From Spirochaetales bacterium (GTDB lineage: Bacteria > Spirochaetota > Spirochaetia > Sphaerochaetales > Sphaerochaetaceae), in assembly GCA_012800465.1 (NCBI GenBank), contig JAAZJI010000021.1, forward strand, positions 1 to 6,861: a stretch of DNA of 6,861 bases, written 5' to 3'. Below are positions 1 through 6,511 of the stretch, one piece after another; within the stretch, counting starts at the first letter, position 1, and each line of letters opens with the position of its first letter. The notes under the pieces were generated by a model. That model did not search any database, was not told the origin of the DNA, and saw nothing but the letters and a program-made list of their open reading frames with translations. The position numbers and the translations under genes were made by a program.

Positions 1-115
1 TGCCCGAAAGGTGAGCGAGAATGACGTGGTTGTTCTGCAGTTCAACGCGGAACATCGTGTTGGGCAATGCTTCCCTCACGATTCCTTCGACTTCGATTGC
101 TTCTTCTTTAGCCAC
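1..115 (-). CDS. infA: Translation initiation factor IF-1, N-terminal part (runs off the window)
   Basis: Only the first 38 codons are present; the gene continues beyond base 1. The translation begins (GTG read as Met) [13 protein letters not shown] and continues with [11 protein letters not shown] and HVILAHLSG. These are the hallmark N-terminal residues and first beta strands of the IF-1 S1/OB fold. IF-1 normally has about 72 residues and binds the 30S A site during initiation. I chose the GTG at 115-113 because an AGGAGG ribosome site lies at 125-120, four bases upstream, and the MAKE-type N terminus is the family norm. It lies 60 bases downstream of the transporter gene on the same strand, with no hairpin between them, so some read-through is possible, although a TATAAT box also sits in the gap. 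Identity is very secure. Confidence 0.95.
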   Translation of the reverse strand, partial: MAKEEAIEVEGIVREALPNTMFRVELQNNHVILAHLSG

Positions 116-168
116 AAATCCTCCTAAGTTACTTGCTCCAAAGCGTTAAAAGTGTAAACGTACAACAC

Positions 169-174
169 ATTATA
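169..174 (-). promoter_or_regulatory. Candidate -10 box for infA
   Basis: Reading the minus strand, a perfect TATAAT overlaps the end of the transporter gene, just past its TGA stop, about 54 bases before the infA GTG. The hexamer 17 bases upstream reads CGTCGA, a poor -35 element, so the evidence is the -10 consensus and the position alone. AT-rich intergenic DNA gives such hexamers by chance, hence the low confidence. Confidence 0.25.
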
Positions 175-175
175 G

Positions 176-1561
176 TCAAGCGCCGAACACATCGACGTAT
201 CCGAGGATCCATAGGACGAAGATGATGAGCGGGAGTACATACTGGAAGTATGGCTTCAGGATCTTCGGGAATTGGGCCCCTTCGGTCCCCTTGTCCGCCT
301 CGGCGATGAAGTTCTCCCAGCCCCATCCGTATCTCCAGCTCGTATAGATCGAGAAGATGAACGCCCCGATCGGCAGGATGTTGGAGCTGATGATGAAATC
401 CTCCAGGTCCAGGACTCCGCTGCCCGGACCGAGCGGCTGGAACGAAGCGAAGACGTTGAACCCGAGGATCGCCGGCAGACTGAGCGCGACCATCACCAGG
501 GCATTGACGATCGCCGCTTTCCGGCGGGAGACCCCGTGGACGTCGATCCAGTAGCTGATGATGTTCTCGAACACCGCGATCAGGGTCGAAAGCGCGGCGA
601 AGCTCATGAAGAGGAAGAAGAGCGACCCCCAGAACCGACCGCCGCGCATCTGGTTGAAGATGTTGGGGAGGGTGATGAAGATCAGCGAGGGACCGGCATC
701 CGCTTCGATGTTGAACGCGAACGCCGCCGGAAAGATGATCAGGCCGGCGAGAATCGCCACCGTGGTGTCAAGGCCGATGATCCTGATCGCCTCCCCGGTG
801 AGCCGGTGCTTGTCGCTGGTGTAGGATCCGAAGATCGAGATCGACCCGATTCCGAGGCTCAAGGTGAAGAACGCCTGGTTCATCGCAGCATAGACCGCGT
901 TGCCCACGCCTCCCTCCGCCATCCGGGCAAAGTTCGGAATCAGGTAGAACTTCAGCCCCTCGCCGCCGCCCTTCAGGGCGATCGAGTTGCCCGCCAGGAC
1001 GATCAGGAGGAGGAGAAGACCGGCCATCATGTACTTGGTGATCTGTTCGACCCCCTTCTGCAGGCCGATACCGACGGGAACCATCCCAAGAACGATCGCG
1101 ATCACGGTCCAGAAGATCATGTTCCCCGGCTGACCGAGCATCGCTTCGAACACCCCGCCGACGCCGGCGGAATCCAGGCCGGAGAAGGCCCCGCCGAGGG
1201 TCTTGAAGAAGTAGGAGACCAGCCAGCCGGAGACCATCACGTAGAAGCTCATCAGGACATAGTTTCCGACGATCGCCACGTGTCCGTACCAATGCCAGCC
1301 TTTTTTATCCGGAGTCAGGGTTTTGAAGGACAGGCCGATGTTCTGCTTGCTCGCCCGGCCGATCGCAAGCTCCATGACCATCACCGGAAGACCGAGGATC
1401 ACCAGGAAGAGGAGGTAGATCAGGACGAACGCCGCCCCTCCATATCGACCGGTGATGAAGGGGAACCGCCAGACGTTTCCCAGTCCGATCGCGCACCCCG
1501 CGGACAGCAAGATGAAGCCAAGCCGGCTTCCCAGGACCTCTCGTTTCTGTGAGTTGCTCAT
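176..1561 (-). CDS. Sodium-dependent amino-acid transporter, neurotransmitter:sodium symporter (NSS/SLC6) family
   Basis: An inner-membrane Na+-coupled symporter of 461 residues, the usual size of short bacterial NSS proteins with 11 helices (LeuT has about 513 residues and 12). Approximate helices: 13-37, 42-66, 92-120, 148-165, 172-193, 222-248, 256-284, 308-336, 348-368, 384-408 and 438-458. Aligning by eye to LeuT, the unwound part of helix 1 is GCAIGLGNVWRFP (22-34). It gives Ala24 and Asn29 for Na1, Gly22 and Ile25 for Na2, and Arg32 for the outer gate. Helix 3 has Tyr107 (LeuT Tyr108). Helix 6 has FFTLSLG (231-237) with Thr233 and Ser235. Helix 8 has FAALST (321-326), with Ala322, Ser325 and Thr326 for Na2. 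Asp388 matches the gate aspartate 404. Thus the transport core looks intact. The substrate cannot be read from the sequence; an amino acid is likely from the family, and glycine, serine or alanine is only suggested by the divergent glycine genes. A GGAAGAGAG stretch ends about 8 bases before the ATG. Confidence 0.93.
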   Translation of the reverse strand: MSNSQKREVLGSRLGFILLSAGCAIGLGNVWRFPFITGRYGGAAFVLIYLLFLVILGLPVMVMELAIGRASKQNIGLSFKTLTPDKKGWHWYGHVAIVGNYVLMSFYVMVSGWLVSYFFKTLGGAFSGLDSAGVGGVFEAMLGQPGNMIFWTVIAIVLGMVPVGIGLQKGVEQITKYMMAGLLLLLIVLAGNSIALKGGGEGLKFYLIPNFARMAEGGVGNAVYAAMNQAFFTLSLGIGSISIFGSYTSDKHRLTGEAIRIIGLDTTVAILAGLIIFPAAFAFNIEADAGPSLIFITLPNIFNQMRGGRFWGSLFFLFMSFAALSTLIAVFENIISYWIDVHGVSRRKAAIVNALVMVALSLPAILGFNVFASFQPLGPGSGVLDLEDFIISSNILPIGAFIFSIYTSWRYGWGWENFIAEADKGTEGAQFPKILKPYFQYVLPLIIFVLWILGYVDVFGA

Positions 1562-1590
1562 GGTTCACACTCTCTTCCGTCAAATTTGTA

Positions 1591-1621
1591 TTGATTTGAT
1601 ACAGCTATGCAATTCTATAAA
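1591..1621 (+). promoter_or_regulatory. Alternative weak promoter candidate for glyA
   Basis: TTGATT (1591-1596) and TATAAA (1616-1621) are good hexamers individually, but the 19-base spacer is long. It would give a leader of about 100 bases containing most of the inverted repeat. It competes with the candidate at 1671-1699, and I rank it lower. Confidence 0.18.
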
Positions 1622-1640
1622 GAGAATGATTGAAATTGCA
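1608..1640. repeat. Inverted repeat TGCAATT-N19-AATTGCA, possible operator
   Basis: Perfect 7-base arms at 1608-1614 and 1634-1640 are separated by 19 bases. A second small pair, ATTCT (1612-1616) and AGAAT (1623-1627), nests within it. The centre-to-centre distance is about 26 bases. The repeat overlaps the candidate minus-strand promoter, which would suit a regulator controlling the transporter and perhaps the glycine genes. Short AT-rich arms can occur by chance, and no binding protein can be named. Confidence 0.3.
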
Positions 1641-1641
1641 A
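1612..1641 (-). promoter_or_regulatory. Candidate promoter for the transporter gene
   Basis: On the minus strand, TTGCAA (1641-1636, four of six matches to TTGACA) is followed after 18 bases by TAGAAT (1617-1612, five of six matches to TATAAT). A TATAGA in register at 16 bases is an alternative. Transcription would start near 1605, giving a leader of roughly 45 bases before the ATG at 1561. The elements coincide with the arms of the inverted repeat. Confidence 0.32.
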
Positions 1642-1670
1642 CATCATGAACCAAAATAAAACCTGTTTTG

Positions 1671-1699
1671 TTGACATCGATCGCTTTCATCGGCAAGAT
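1671..1699 (+). promoter_or_regulatory. Candidate promoter for the glyA-gcvH-gcvPA-gcvPB operon
   Basis: A perfect TTGACA (1671-1676) is followed by a 17-base spacer and CAAGAT (1694-1699), which keeps the important second A and final T of a -10 box. Transcription would begin near 1706, about 24 bases before the ATG at 1730, leaving just enough leader for the ribosome site at 1721-1726. A good-looking TACAAT lies further on at 1703-1708 but has no -35 partner. This placement favours the 1730 start over the upstream ATG at 1646. Confidence 0.35.
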
Positions 1700-1729
1700 A
1701 CCTACAATGAATATGCAGCGAGGTGGAGA

Positions 1730-3265
1730 ATGCGGAACACAAGCGCCCTGAAACGATATATCGAAGAACACGGAACCGGAAACGAGGCGATGATCGGTTT
1801 CCTCGCGAACCTGGACCTCATAGCCCGGGTGGACGACCAAGTCGCCGCCCGGATCGTCAATGAGCTCTGCGACCAGCGGACCCATCTGAAGCTCATCGCG
1901 AGCGAAAACTACTCCTCCCTCGCCTCCCAGGCGGCGATGGGGAATCTGCTGACGGACAAGTACAGCGAAGGGTTCGCCTACCACCGTTTCTACGCCGGCT
2001 GCGACAACGTCGATGCGATCGAGGAGCTGGGATCCGCCTACGCAAGGGAGCTCTTCGGGGCTCAGCACGCCTATATCCAGCCCCACAGCGGAGCGGACGC
2101 CAACCTGGTGGCGTACTGGGCGATTCTCAACACGAAGGTGACGGTCCCGTCCCTGGAGGAGATCGGGATCTCCAACCCCGCCGATCTGAGCCGGGAGGAT
2201 TGGAACCGGATCCGCCATGCGGTAGGCAATCGGAAGCTGCTCGGCCTCGACTACTACTCCGGCGGCCATCTGACCCACGGGTATCGGCAGAACATCAGCG
2301 CCCAGATGTTCGATGCGTACTCGTACAGCGTCGATGAAAAGACCGGCCTCTTGGATTACGAGGCGATTGAACGCCAGGCCCTCGAGCTGAAGCCCCTGAT
2401 CCTGCTTGCCGGCTACAGCGCCTATCCCCGGGCGATCGACTTCAAGCGCCTTTCTCGGATCGCGAAGAAAGCGGGATCGGTCTTCATGGTGGACATGGCC
2501 CACTTCGCCGGCCTCGTCGCCGGAAAGGTGTTCAAAGGCGAGTACGATCCTGTGGCGTGGGCGGACGTGGTTACGACCACGACCCACAAGACCCTCCGCG
2601 GTCCCCGCGGGGGAATGGTGCTCTGCACCGAGGAGTACGCCGAGAGCGTCGACAAGGGATGTCCCCTCGTGCTCGGCGGACCGCTTCCCCACGTCATGGC
2701 TGCAAAAACGGTCGCGCTGAAGGAGGCGCTGGATCCTTCCTTCAGGGAGTACGCCCACAAGATCGTCGACAACTCCCGCGCCTTGGCCCGGGCGTGCATC
2801 GACGAGGGGATCACGGTCGCAACCGGGGGGACGGATAACCACCTGATGCTGCTGGACGTGCGGTCCTTCGGACTCAACGGCCGTCAGGCGGAGACCGCCC
2901 TCCGGGAGGCGGGGATGACCCTCAACCGGAACAGCCTTCCCTTCGATCCCAACGGACCGTGGTACACCAGCGGCCTGAGGATCGGGACGCCCGCCCTCAC
3001 GACCCTCGGGATGGGGGAGCGCGAGATGAAGGAGGTCGCTTCGATCATCGCATCGGTGTTGAGGAACACGAAACCGGTGATCCTGACCAAGGGTGCGAAT
3101 GCCGGTCAGCCCTCGAAGGCCCGCGCGGTGACGGAACCGGAGGTCAGGGCGGAGGCGAAGGAACGGGTTCTTGCATTGCTTGGCACGTTCGTCCTCTATC
3201 CCGAGTTGGATCTGCAGTTTCTGCAGACGGCTTTTCCCCTCGACAAGCATGGGGGAGAATGGTAG
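1730..3265 (+). CDS. glyA: Serine hydroxymethyltransferase, long (spirochaete/Chlamydia-like) form
   Basis: A cytosolic PLP enzyme that interconverts serine plus THF with glycine plus 5,10-methylene-THF. From the chosen ATG it has 511 residues; E. coli GlyA has 417. Visible signatures are the KLIASENYSS substrate-site segment (after about 50 N-terminal residues), QPHSGADAN, GGHLTHG (178-184), VDMAHFAGLV with the PLP-binding Asp and His, TTTTHKTLRGPRGG with the Schiff-base Lys287, GGTDNHLMLLD, and SGLRIGTPALTTLG with the carboxylate-binding Arg. The extra length comes from a longer N terminus, an insertion of about 30 residues near 134-165 and a longer C terminus. All catalytic residues I can identify are kept. 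I prefer ATG 1730 over ATG 1646 (539 residues) because GAGGTGG lies just upstream, whereas 1646 has no ribosome site and would lie upstream of the best promoter candidate. It is first in the cluster, 27 bases before gcvH. Confidence 0.95.
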   Translation: MRNTSALKRYIEEHGTGNEAMIGFLANLDLIARVDDQVAARIVNELCDQRTHLKLIASENYSSLASQAAMGNLLTDKYSEGFAYHRFYAGCDNVDAIEELGSAYARELFGAQHAYIQPHSGADANLVAYWAILNTKVTVPSLEEIGISNPADLSREDWNRIRHAVGNRKLLGLDYYSGGHLTHGYRQNISAQMFDAYSYSVDEKTGLLDYEAIERQALELKPLILLAGYSAYPRAIDFKRLSRIAKKAGSVFMVDMAHFAGLVAGKVFKGEYDPVAWADVVTTTTHKTLRGPRGGMVLCTEEYAESVDKGCPLVLGGPLPHVMAAKTVALKEALDPSFREYAHKIVDNSRALARACIDEGITVATGGTDNHLMLLDVRSFGLNGRQAETALREAGMTLNRNSLPFDPNGPWYTSGLRIGTPALTTLGMGEREMKEVASIIASVLRNTKPVILTKGANAGQPSKARAVTEPEVRAEAKERVLALLGTFVLYPELDLQFLQTAFPLDKHGGEW

Positions 3266-3292
3266 CATTGATGCGTTACGCGGAGGAGCGAG

Positions 3293-3676
3293 ATGAGCAG
3301 GATTTTGGATACGTTGCGCTACAGCAAGGATCATGAATGGGTTCGCATCGAAGGCGAAAAAGCCTATGTCGGAATCACCGACCACGCCCAGGATGAGCTC
3401 GGGGAGATCGTGTTCGTCGAACTGCCTCCGATCGGCGAGCGGTACAGGAAGGATGAGGAGATCTCCTCGATCGAGTCGGTGAAGGCCGCCAGCCCGATCA
3501 TCAATCCGATCGAAGGGGTCGTTCTGGAAGCGAACGAGGATCTCGACGGTTCACCGGAACTGATCAACGAGGACTGCTATGCGAACCACATCTACGTGCT
3601 CGGATCCTTTTCCCGGGAAGAGTACGATTCCCTGATGGACGGAACCGAATACGCGACCTACCTCGCCTCGCTCTAG
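3293..3676 (+). CDS. gcvH: Glycine cleavage system H protein (lipoyl carrier)
   Basis: The 127-residue H protein carries the aminomethyl intermediate of glycine cleavage on a lipoyl-lysine arm between the P, T and L proteins. The length is standard. Motifs: YSKDHEWV (10-17), VGITDHAQDELGEIVFVELP (26-45), then the lipoylation site ESVKAAS with Lys64, followed by NPIEGVVLEAN and the SPELIN segment and a C-terminal helix. Everything needed for lipoylation is in place. A strong GGAGGAG at 3282-3288 precedes the ATG by four bases. It lies 27 bases after glyA and 9 bases before gcvPA, so it is almost certainly cotranscribed. No lipoate ligase or octanoyltransferase is nearby, so lipoylation must be supplied from elsewhere in the genome. 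Confidence 0.97.
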   Translation: MSRILDTLRYSKDHEWVRIEGEKAYVGITDHAQDELGEIVFVELPPIGERYRKDEEISSIESVKAASPIINPIEGVVLEANEDLDGSPELINEDCYANHIYVLGSFSREEYDSLMDGTEYATYLASL

Positions 3677-3685
3677 GAAGACTCC

Positions 3686-5035
3686 ATGATCCACCCCTAC
3701 ATTCCCCATACGGATGAGGATCGGGCCCGGATGCTCGAGGCGCTCGGTCTTTCGTCGATCGACCGGCTCTTCGAGGTGGTCGGCGAGGAGCTGCTTCTTG
3801 AAGATCCGGTTCCGATCGCCCATGGCCGGACCGAGGAGGAAGTGCGTCGGATGATCGATTCGATCGCGCGGCGGAACATCCGGGGAATTCCGTTCCTCGG
3901 CGGGGGAAGCTACGACCGCATCATCCCCTCCACCGTACAGGCGCTTTCTTCGCTGCCCTCCTTCGTGACCGCCTACACCCCGTATCAGGCGGAGATGAGC
4001 CAGGGGCTGCTTCAGGCGATCTTCGAGTTCCAGTCGATGGTCTGTGAAATCACCTCGATGGATATCGCGAACGCTTCGCTGTACGACGGTTCGCACGCAA
4101 TCGTCGAGGCGGCGCTTCTGATGGTCAATGCCAAGCGGGGCGCCAAACGGGTCCTGGTCAGCGCGACGATCCACCCCTTCGCCCTCGAGGCGCTCCAGAC
4201 GTGGGTGCTCGGAGCGGGGTATGAGCTGGAAATGATTCCCGAGAAGGATGGAGTCGCCGACCTCGCGGGCCTTGACATCGCCGATGATGTCGGAGGTCTC
4301 ATCGTCCAGTCCCCCAACCGCTACGGGTTCATCGAGGACTATGACGGAATCGCGGAGCTTCTTCACGAGCACAAGGCGCTCCTTGCGATCAGCGCCGACC
4401 CCTTGAGCCTGGCGATCCAGAGGACGCCCGGTCAATGGGGTGCGGACATCGCCGTCGGCGATACCCAGAGCCTCGGGCTCGGTCTCGCCTTCGGCGGCCC
4501 CGCCTGCGGGTACATGGCGGTGAAGCGGCCGCTGCTCAGGAGGATTCCCGGTCGGCTCGTCGGCATGACGACGGATGGTGAAGGAAGGAGAGGGTTCACG
4601 CTGACCCTTCAGGCGCGGGAGCAGCACATCAAGCGGGAGCGGGCGACGAGCAACATCTGTTCGAACCAGGCGCTCGCCGCCCTGATGACGACAATCCACC
4701 TCTCCTCGCTCGGGTGGAGCGGGATGGTCGAAGCGGCCGGGCAGTCCTACGCCAAGGCCCACTATCTGGCCCATCATCTCGGCCGGATTCCCGGGCTGGA
4801 GGTTCCGGATGCCCATCCGTTCTGGTGCGAGTTCCCCCTCGTCTTCCAGGATGCGAATCATTTGGAGACGTTCCTTCGGGAACTCCGCAACGAAGGGATC
4901 TTCGCCGGTGTCCGGCTTTCCACGTTGACCCGCAAAGATACCGACGAATCAGTCCTTCTTGTCGCGGTGACGGAAAAGCGAAGCCGGGAGGAGCTGGATC
5001 TGTATATCAGGACTGCTCGGAGGGTGATGGGATGA
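3686..5035 (+). CDS. gcvPA: Glycine dehydrogenase (decarboxylating) subunit 1
   Basis: The N-terminal half of the P protein as a separate 449-residue polypeptide. It pairs with GcvPB to form the PLP-dependent glycine decarboxylase, as in Thermus and many other bacteria. Family segments are GGGSYDRIIP (72-81), TAYTPYQAEMSQG (95-107), FEFQSMVCEITSMDIANASL (113-132) followed by YDG, the glycine-rich FGGPACGYMAV, and REQHIKRERATSNIC (311-325). This subunit has the aminotransferase fold but not the PLP lysine, which GcvPB supplies; the absence of an HK motif is therefore normal. An AGGAAG at 3675-3680 overlaps the gcvH stop and sits five bases before the ATG. The final codons overlap the gcvPB start as ATGA (5032-5035), which points to translational coupling and equal output of the two subunits. 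No truncation or frameshift is visible. Confidence 0.97.
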   Translation: MIHPYIPHTDEDRARMLEALGLSSIDRLFEVVGEELLLEDPVPIAHGRTEEEVRRMIDSIARRNIRGIPFLGGGSYDRIIPSTVQALSSLPSFVTAYTPYQAEMSQGLLQAIFEFQSMVCEITSMDIANASLYDGSHAIVEAALLMVNAKRGAKRVLVSATIHPFALEALQTWVLGAGYELEMIPEKDGVADLAGLDIADDVGGLIVQSPNRYGFIEDYDGIAELLHEHKALLAISADPLSLAIQRTPGQWGADIAVGDTQSLGLGLAFGGPACGYMAVKRPLLRRIPGRLVGMTTDGEGRRGFTLTLQAREQHIKRERATSNICSNQALAALMTTIHLSSLGWSGMVEAAGQSYAKAHYLAHHLGRIPGLEVPDAHPFWCEFPLVFQDANHLETFLRELRNEGIFAGVRLSTLTRKDTDESVLLVAVTEKRSREELDLYIRTARRVMG

Positions 5036-6483
5036 TCGAACCGCTGCTGATCGAAAAAAGCGTGAAAGGACGCCTTGCGTATCGTCTTCCCCCTCTCGAT
5101 CTCCCGGAAACCTTCGTTCGGGAGCTCGAACCTCTTCCCGCTCATCTTCGGCGGGAGGGGAGCGCCCGCCTGCCGGAGGTCTCCGAGCTGGACGTGGTGC
5201 GGCACTTCACCCGGCTTTCGAAGATGGTCCACGGGGTCGATGACGGGATGTACCCCTTGGGCTCCTGCACGATGAAGTACAATCCGAAGCTCGGCGAAGA
5301 GGTCGCTCGGATGGCGCAGTTCACCCGGATCCACCCGCTGCAGGACGTCTCGACGGTCCAAGGGTGCCTGTCGGTGATCCACAGCCTTTTGGAAGACCTG
5401 TCGGCGATCACCGGAATGTCCTGGGGGTCGCTACAGCCGTGCGCCGGCAGTCACGGCGAATACACCGGGCTGAAGATGATCCGCGCCTACTTCTTGAAAC
5501 AGGGGGATCGTAGGCGGACCAAGGTCCTGATTCCCGTCAGCGCCCATGGGACCAACCCCGCCAGCGCGGCGGTCAACGGCTTCGACGTGGTCGAGGTCGC
5601 TTCGAACAGGAAGGGACTGGTCGACCTGGCCGACCTGAAGAGCAAGCTCTCCGACGAGGTCGCCGCTCTCATGCTGACCAATCCCAACACTCTCGGACTT
5701 TTTGAAGAGGATATCCTTGAAATCAGCGAAGCGGTCCATGAAGCGGGAGCCCTGCTGTACTACGACGGGGCGAACCTCAATGCGATCATGGGCAAGGCCC
5801 GTCCCGGGGACATGGGCTTCGACGTGCTCCACCTCAACCTCCACAAGACCTTCTCCACCCCCCACGGCGGTGGCGGCCCGGGCAGCGGACCGGTGATGGT
5901 CAACGACCTGCTCCGCCCGTTCCTGCCGAAGCCGGATATCATTCCGCAGGAGGAAGGATATGCGTTCGATTGGGACCGACCGGACTCGATCGGGAAGGTG
6001 AGCATGTTCTGGGGGAACTTCCTCGTCTACCTCCGGGCGTACGTCTACATCCTCCGGATGGGCGGCGAAGGGCTTCGCGCCGCCGCCGGTCATGCGGTGC
6101 TGAACGCCAACTATCTGGCAAAGAAATTGGCGCCGTACTATGAGATTCCCTATACAAGCGGAATCATGCACGAGTTCGTGATCAGCGTTAAAAACTACAA
6201 GGAACGATATGGGGTCACCGCCGAGGATTTCGCCAAGGCTCTGATCGATGAGGGATACCATCCCCCGACGGTCTACTTCCCCCTGATCGTCGACGAGGCG
6301 CTGATGATCGAGCCCACCGAAAGCGAGAGCCCCGAAAGCCTGGACGCGTTCATCGAGGCGATGATCCGCATCGCGGAAAAAGCGAAACGCGATCCCGCCT
6401 CCCTGAAGAAGGCCCCGGTCTCGACCCCGGTAGGCCGCCTCGATCAGGTCAAGGCGGTCAAGGACGCGAAGGTCCGGTACTGA
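5032..6483 (+). CDS. gcvPB: Glycine dehydrogenase (decarboxylating) subunit 2, PLP-binding
   Basis: The catalytic C-terminal half of the P protein, 483 residues, normal for the family. It decarboxylates glycine on PLP and transfers the aminomethyl group to the lipoyl arm of GcvH. Motifs in order: YPLGSCTMKYNP (74-85), LQPCAGSHGEYTGL (134-147), PVSAHGTNPASAA (168-180), NPNTLGLFE (217-225), YYDGANLNAI with Asp245 likely binding the PLP ring nitrogen, then LNLHKTFSTPHGGGGPG with Schiff-base Lys272. The LQPCAG variant replaces the more frequent LQPAAG, a small change. An open frame extends upstream to 4714, but that part lies inside gcvPA in another phase. The ATG at 5032 is chosen because MIEPLLIEKS matches the family start, GGAGGG lies seven bases before it (5019-5024), and it gives the ATGA overlap. 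It is the last gene of the cluster; no strong terminator follows directly. Confidence 0.97.
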   Translation: MIEPLLIEKSVKGRLAYRLPPLDLPETFVRELEPLPAHLRREGSARLPEVSELDVVRHFTRLSKMVHGVDDGMYPLGSCTMKYNPKLGEEVARMAQFTRIHPLQDVSTVQGCLSVIHSLLEDLSAITGMSWGSLQPCAGSHGEYTGLKMIRAYFLKQGDRRRTKVLIPVSAHGTNPASAAVNGFDVVEVASNRKGLVDLADLKSKLSDEVAALMLTNPNTLGLFEEDILEISEAVHEAGALLYYDGANLNAIMGKARPGDMGFDVLHLNLHKTFSTPHGGGGPGSGPVMVNDLLRPFLPKPDIIPQEEGYAFDWDRPDSIGKVSMFWGNFLVYLRAYVYILRMGGEGLRAAAGHAVLNANYLAKKLAPYYEIPYTSGIMHEFVISVKNYKERYGVTAEDFAKALIDEGYHPPTVYFPLIVDEALMIEPTESESPESLDAFIEAMIRIAEKAKRDPASLKKAPVSTPVGRLDQVKAVKDAKVRY

Positions 6484-6491
6484 GCACGACG

Positions 6492-6505
6492 TTCCCTCTA
6501 GGGAA
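6492..6505 (+). repeat. Small inverted repeat TTCCCT-CT-AGGGAA
   Basis: Perfect 6-base arms sit nine bases after the gcvPB stop. In RNA it would form a TTCCC/GGGAA stem with a four-base loop. No T tract follows, so it is not a normal Rho-independent terminator. It may protect the 3' end of the message, or it may hide the AGGGA that could serve as a ribosome site for the following small open frame. Confidence 0.35.
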
Positions 6506-6511
6506 TGATTC

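Larger units (their letters stand above)
1562..1729. promoter_or_regulatory. Divergent control region between the transporter and the glycine operon
   Basis: This AT-rich stretch separates the two transcription units and must hold the start signals for both. It includes candidate promoters on each strand, the direct repeat TTGATTTGAT (1591-1600) and an inverted repeat at 1608-1640. An open frame in phase with glyA runs back to an ATG at 1646. That ATG has no ribosome-binding sequence and a weakly coding, non-SHMT-like 28-residue translation, so I treat 1646-1729 as untranslated leader and promoter. I looked for the conserved core of a glycine riboswitch and found none. Confidence 0.6.

Noticed and set aside
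272..1552. A 426-codon open frame on the plus strand opposite the transporter gene.
   Set aside because: Its translation is rich in D, R, E, H and G without family motifs, as expected from the complement of a GC-rich membrane-protein gene. The minus-strand frame has a complete NSS signature.
1561..1653. TGGTTCA (1561-1567) and TGAACCA (1647-1653) as a second inverted repeat.
   Set aside because: Seven-base arms about 80 bases apart, with one arm touching the start codon of the transporter; chance is sufficient.
1646..1729. A 28-residue N-terminal extension of SHMT from the ATG at 1646.
   Set aside because: No ribosome site precedes it, it overlaps the TTGACA promoter candidate, and a well-placed GAGGTGG precedes the ATG at 1730.
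1562..1729. A glycine riboswitch before the operon.
   Set aside because: The GC-rich paired arms and conserved core expected of that aptamer are not visible in this AT-rich 168-base region.
1580..3385. A 601-codon open frame on the minus strand opposite glyA.
   Set aside because: It is the antisense shadow of a GC-rich gene: no recognisable domain, biased R/G/H/V composition, and the sense frame encodes an unmistakable SHMT.
3551..4861. A 436-codon minus-strand frame opposite gcvPA.
   Set aside because: Antisense shadow with no motif; gcvPA on the plus strand has all family segments.
4714..5031. A 106-codon N-terminal extension of gcvPB.
   Set aside because: It overlaps the end of gcvPA in another phase, reads as arginine- and serine-rich noise, and the family start with a good ribosome site is at 5032.
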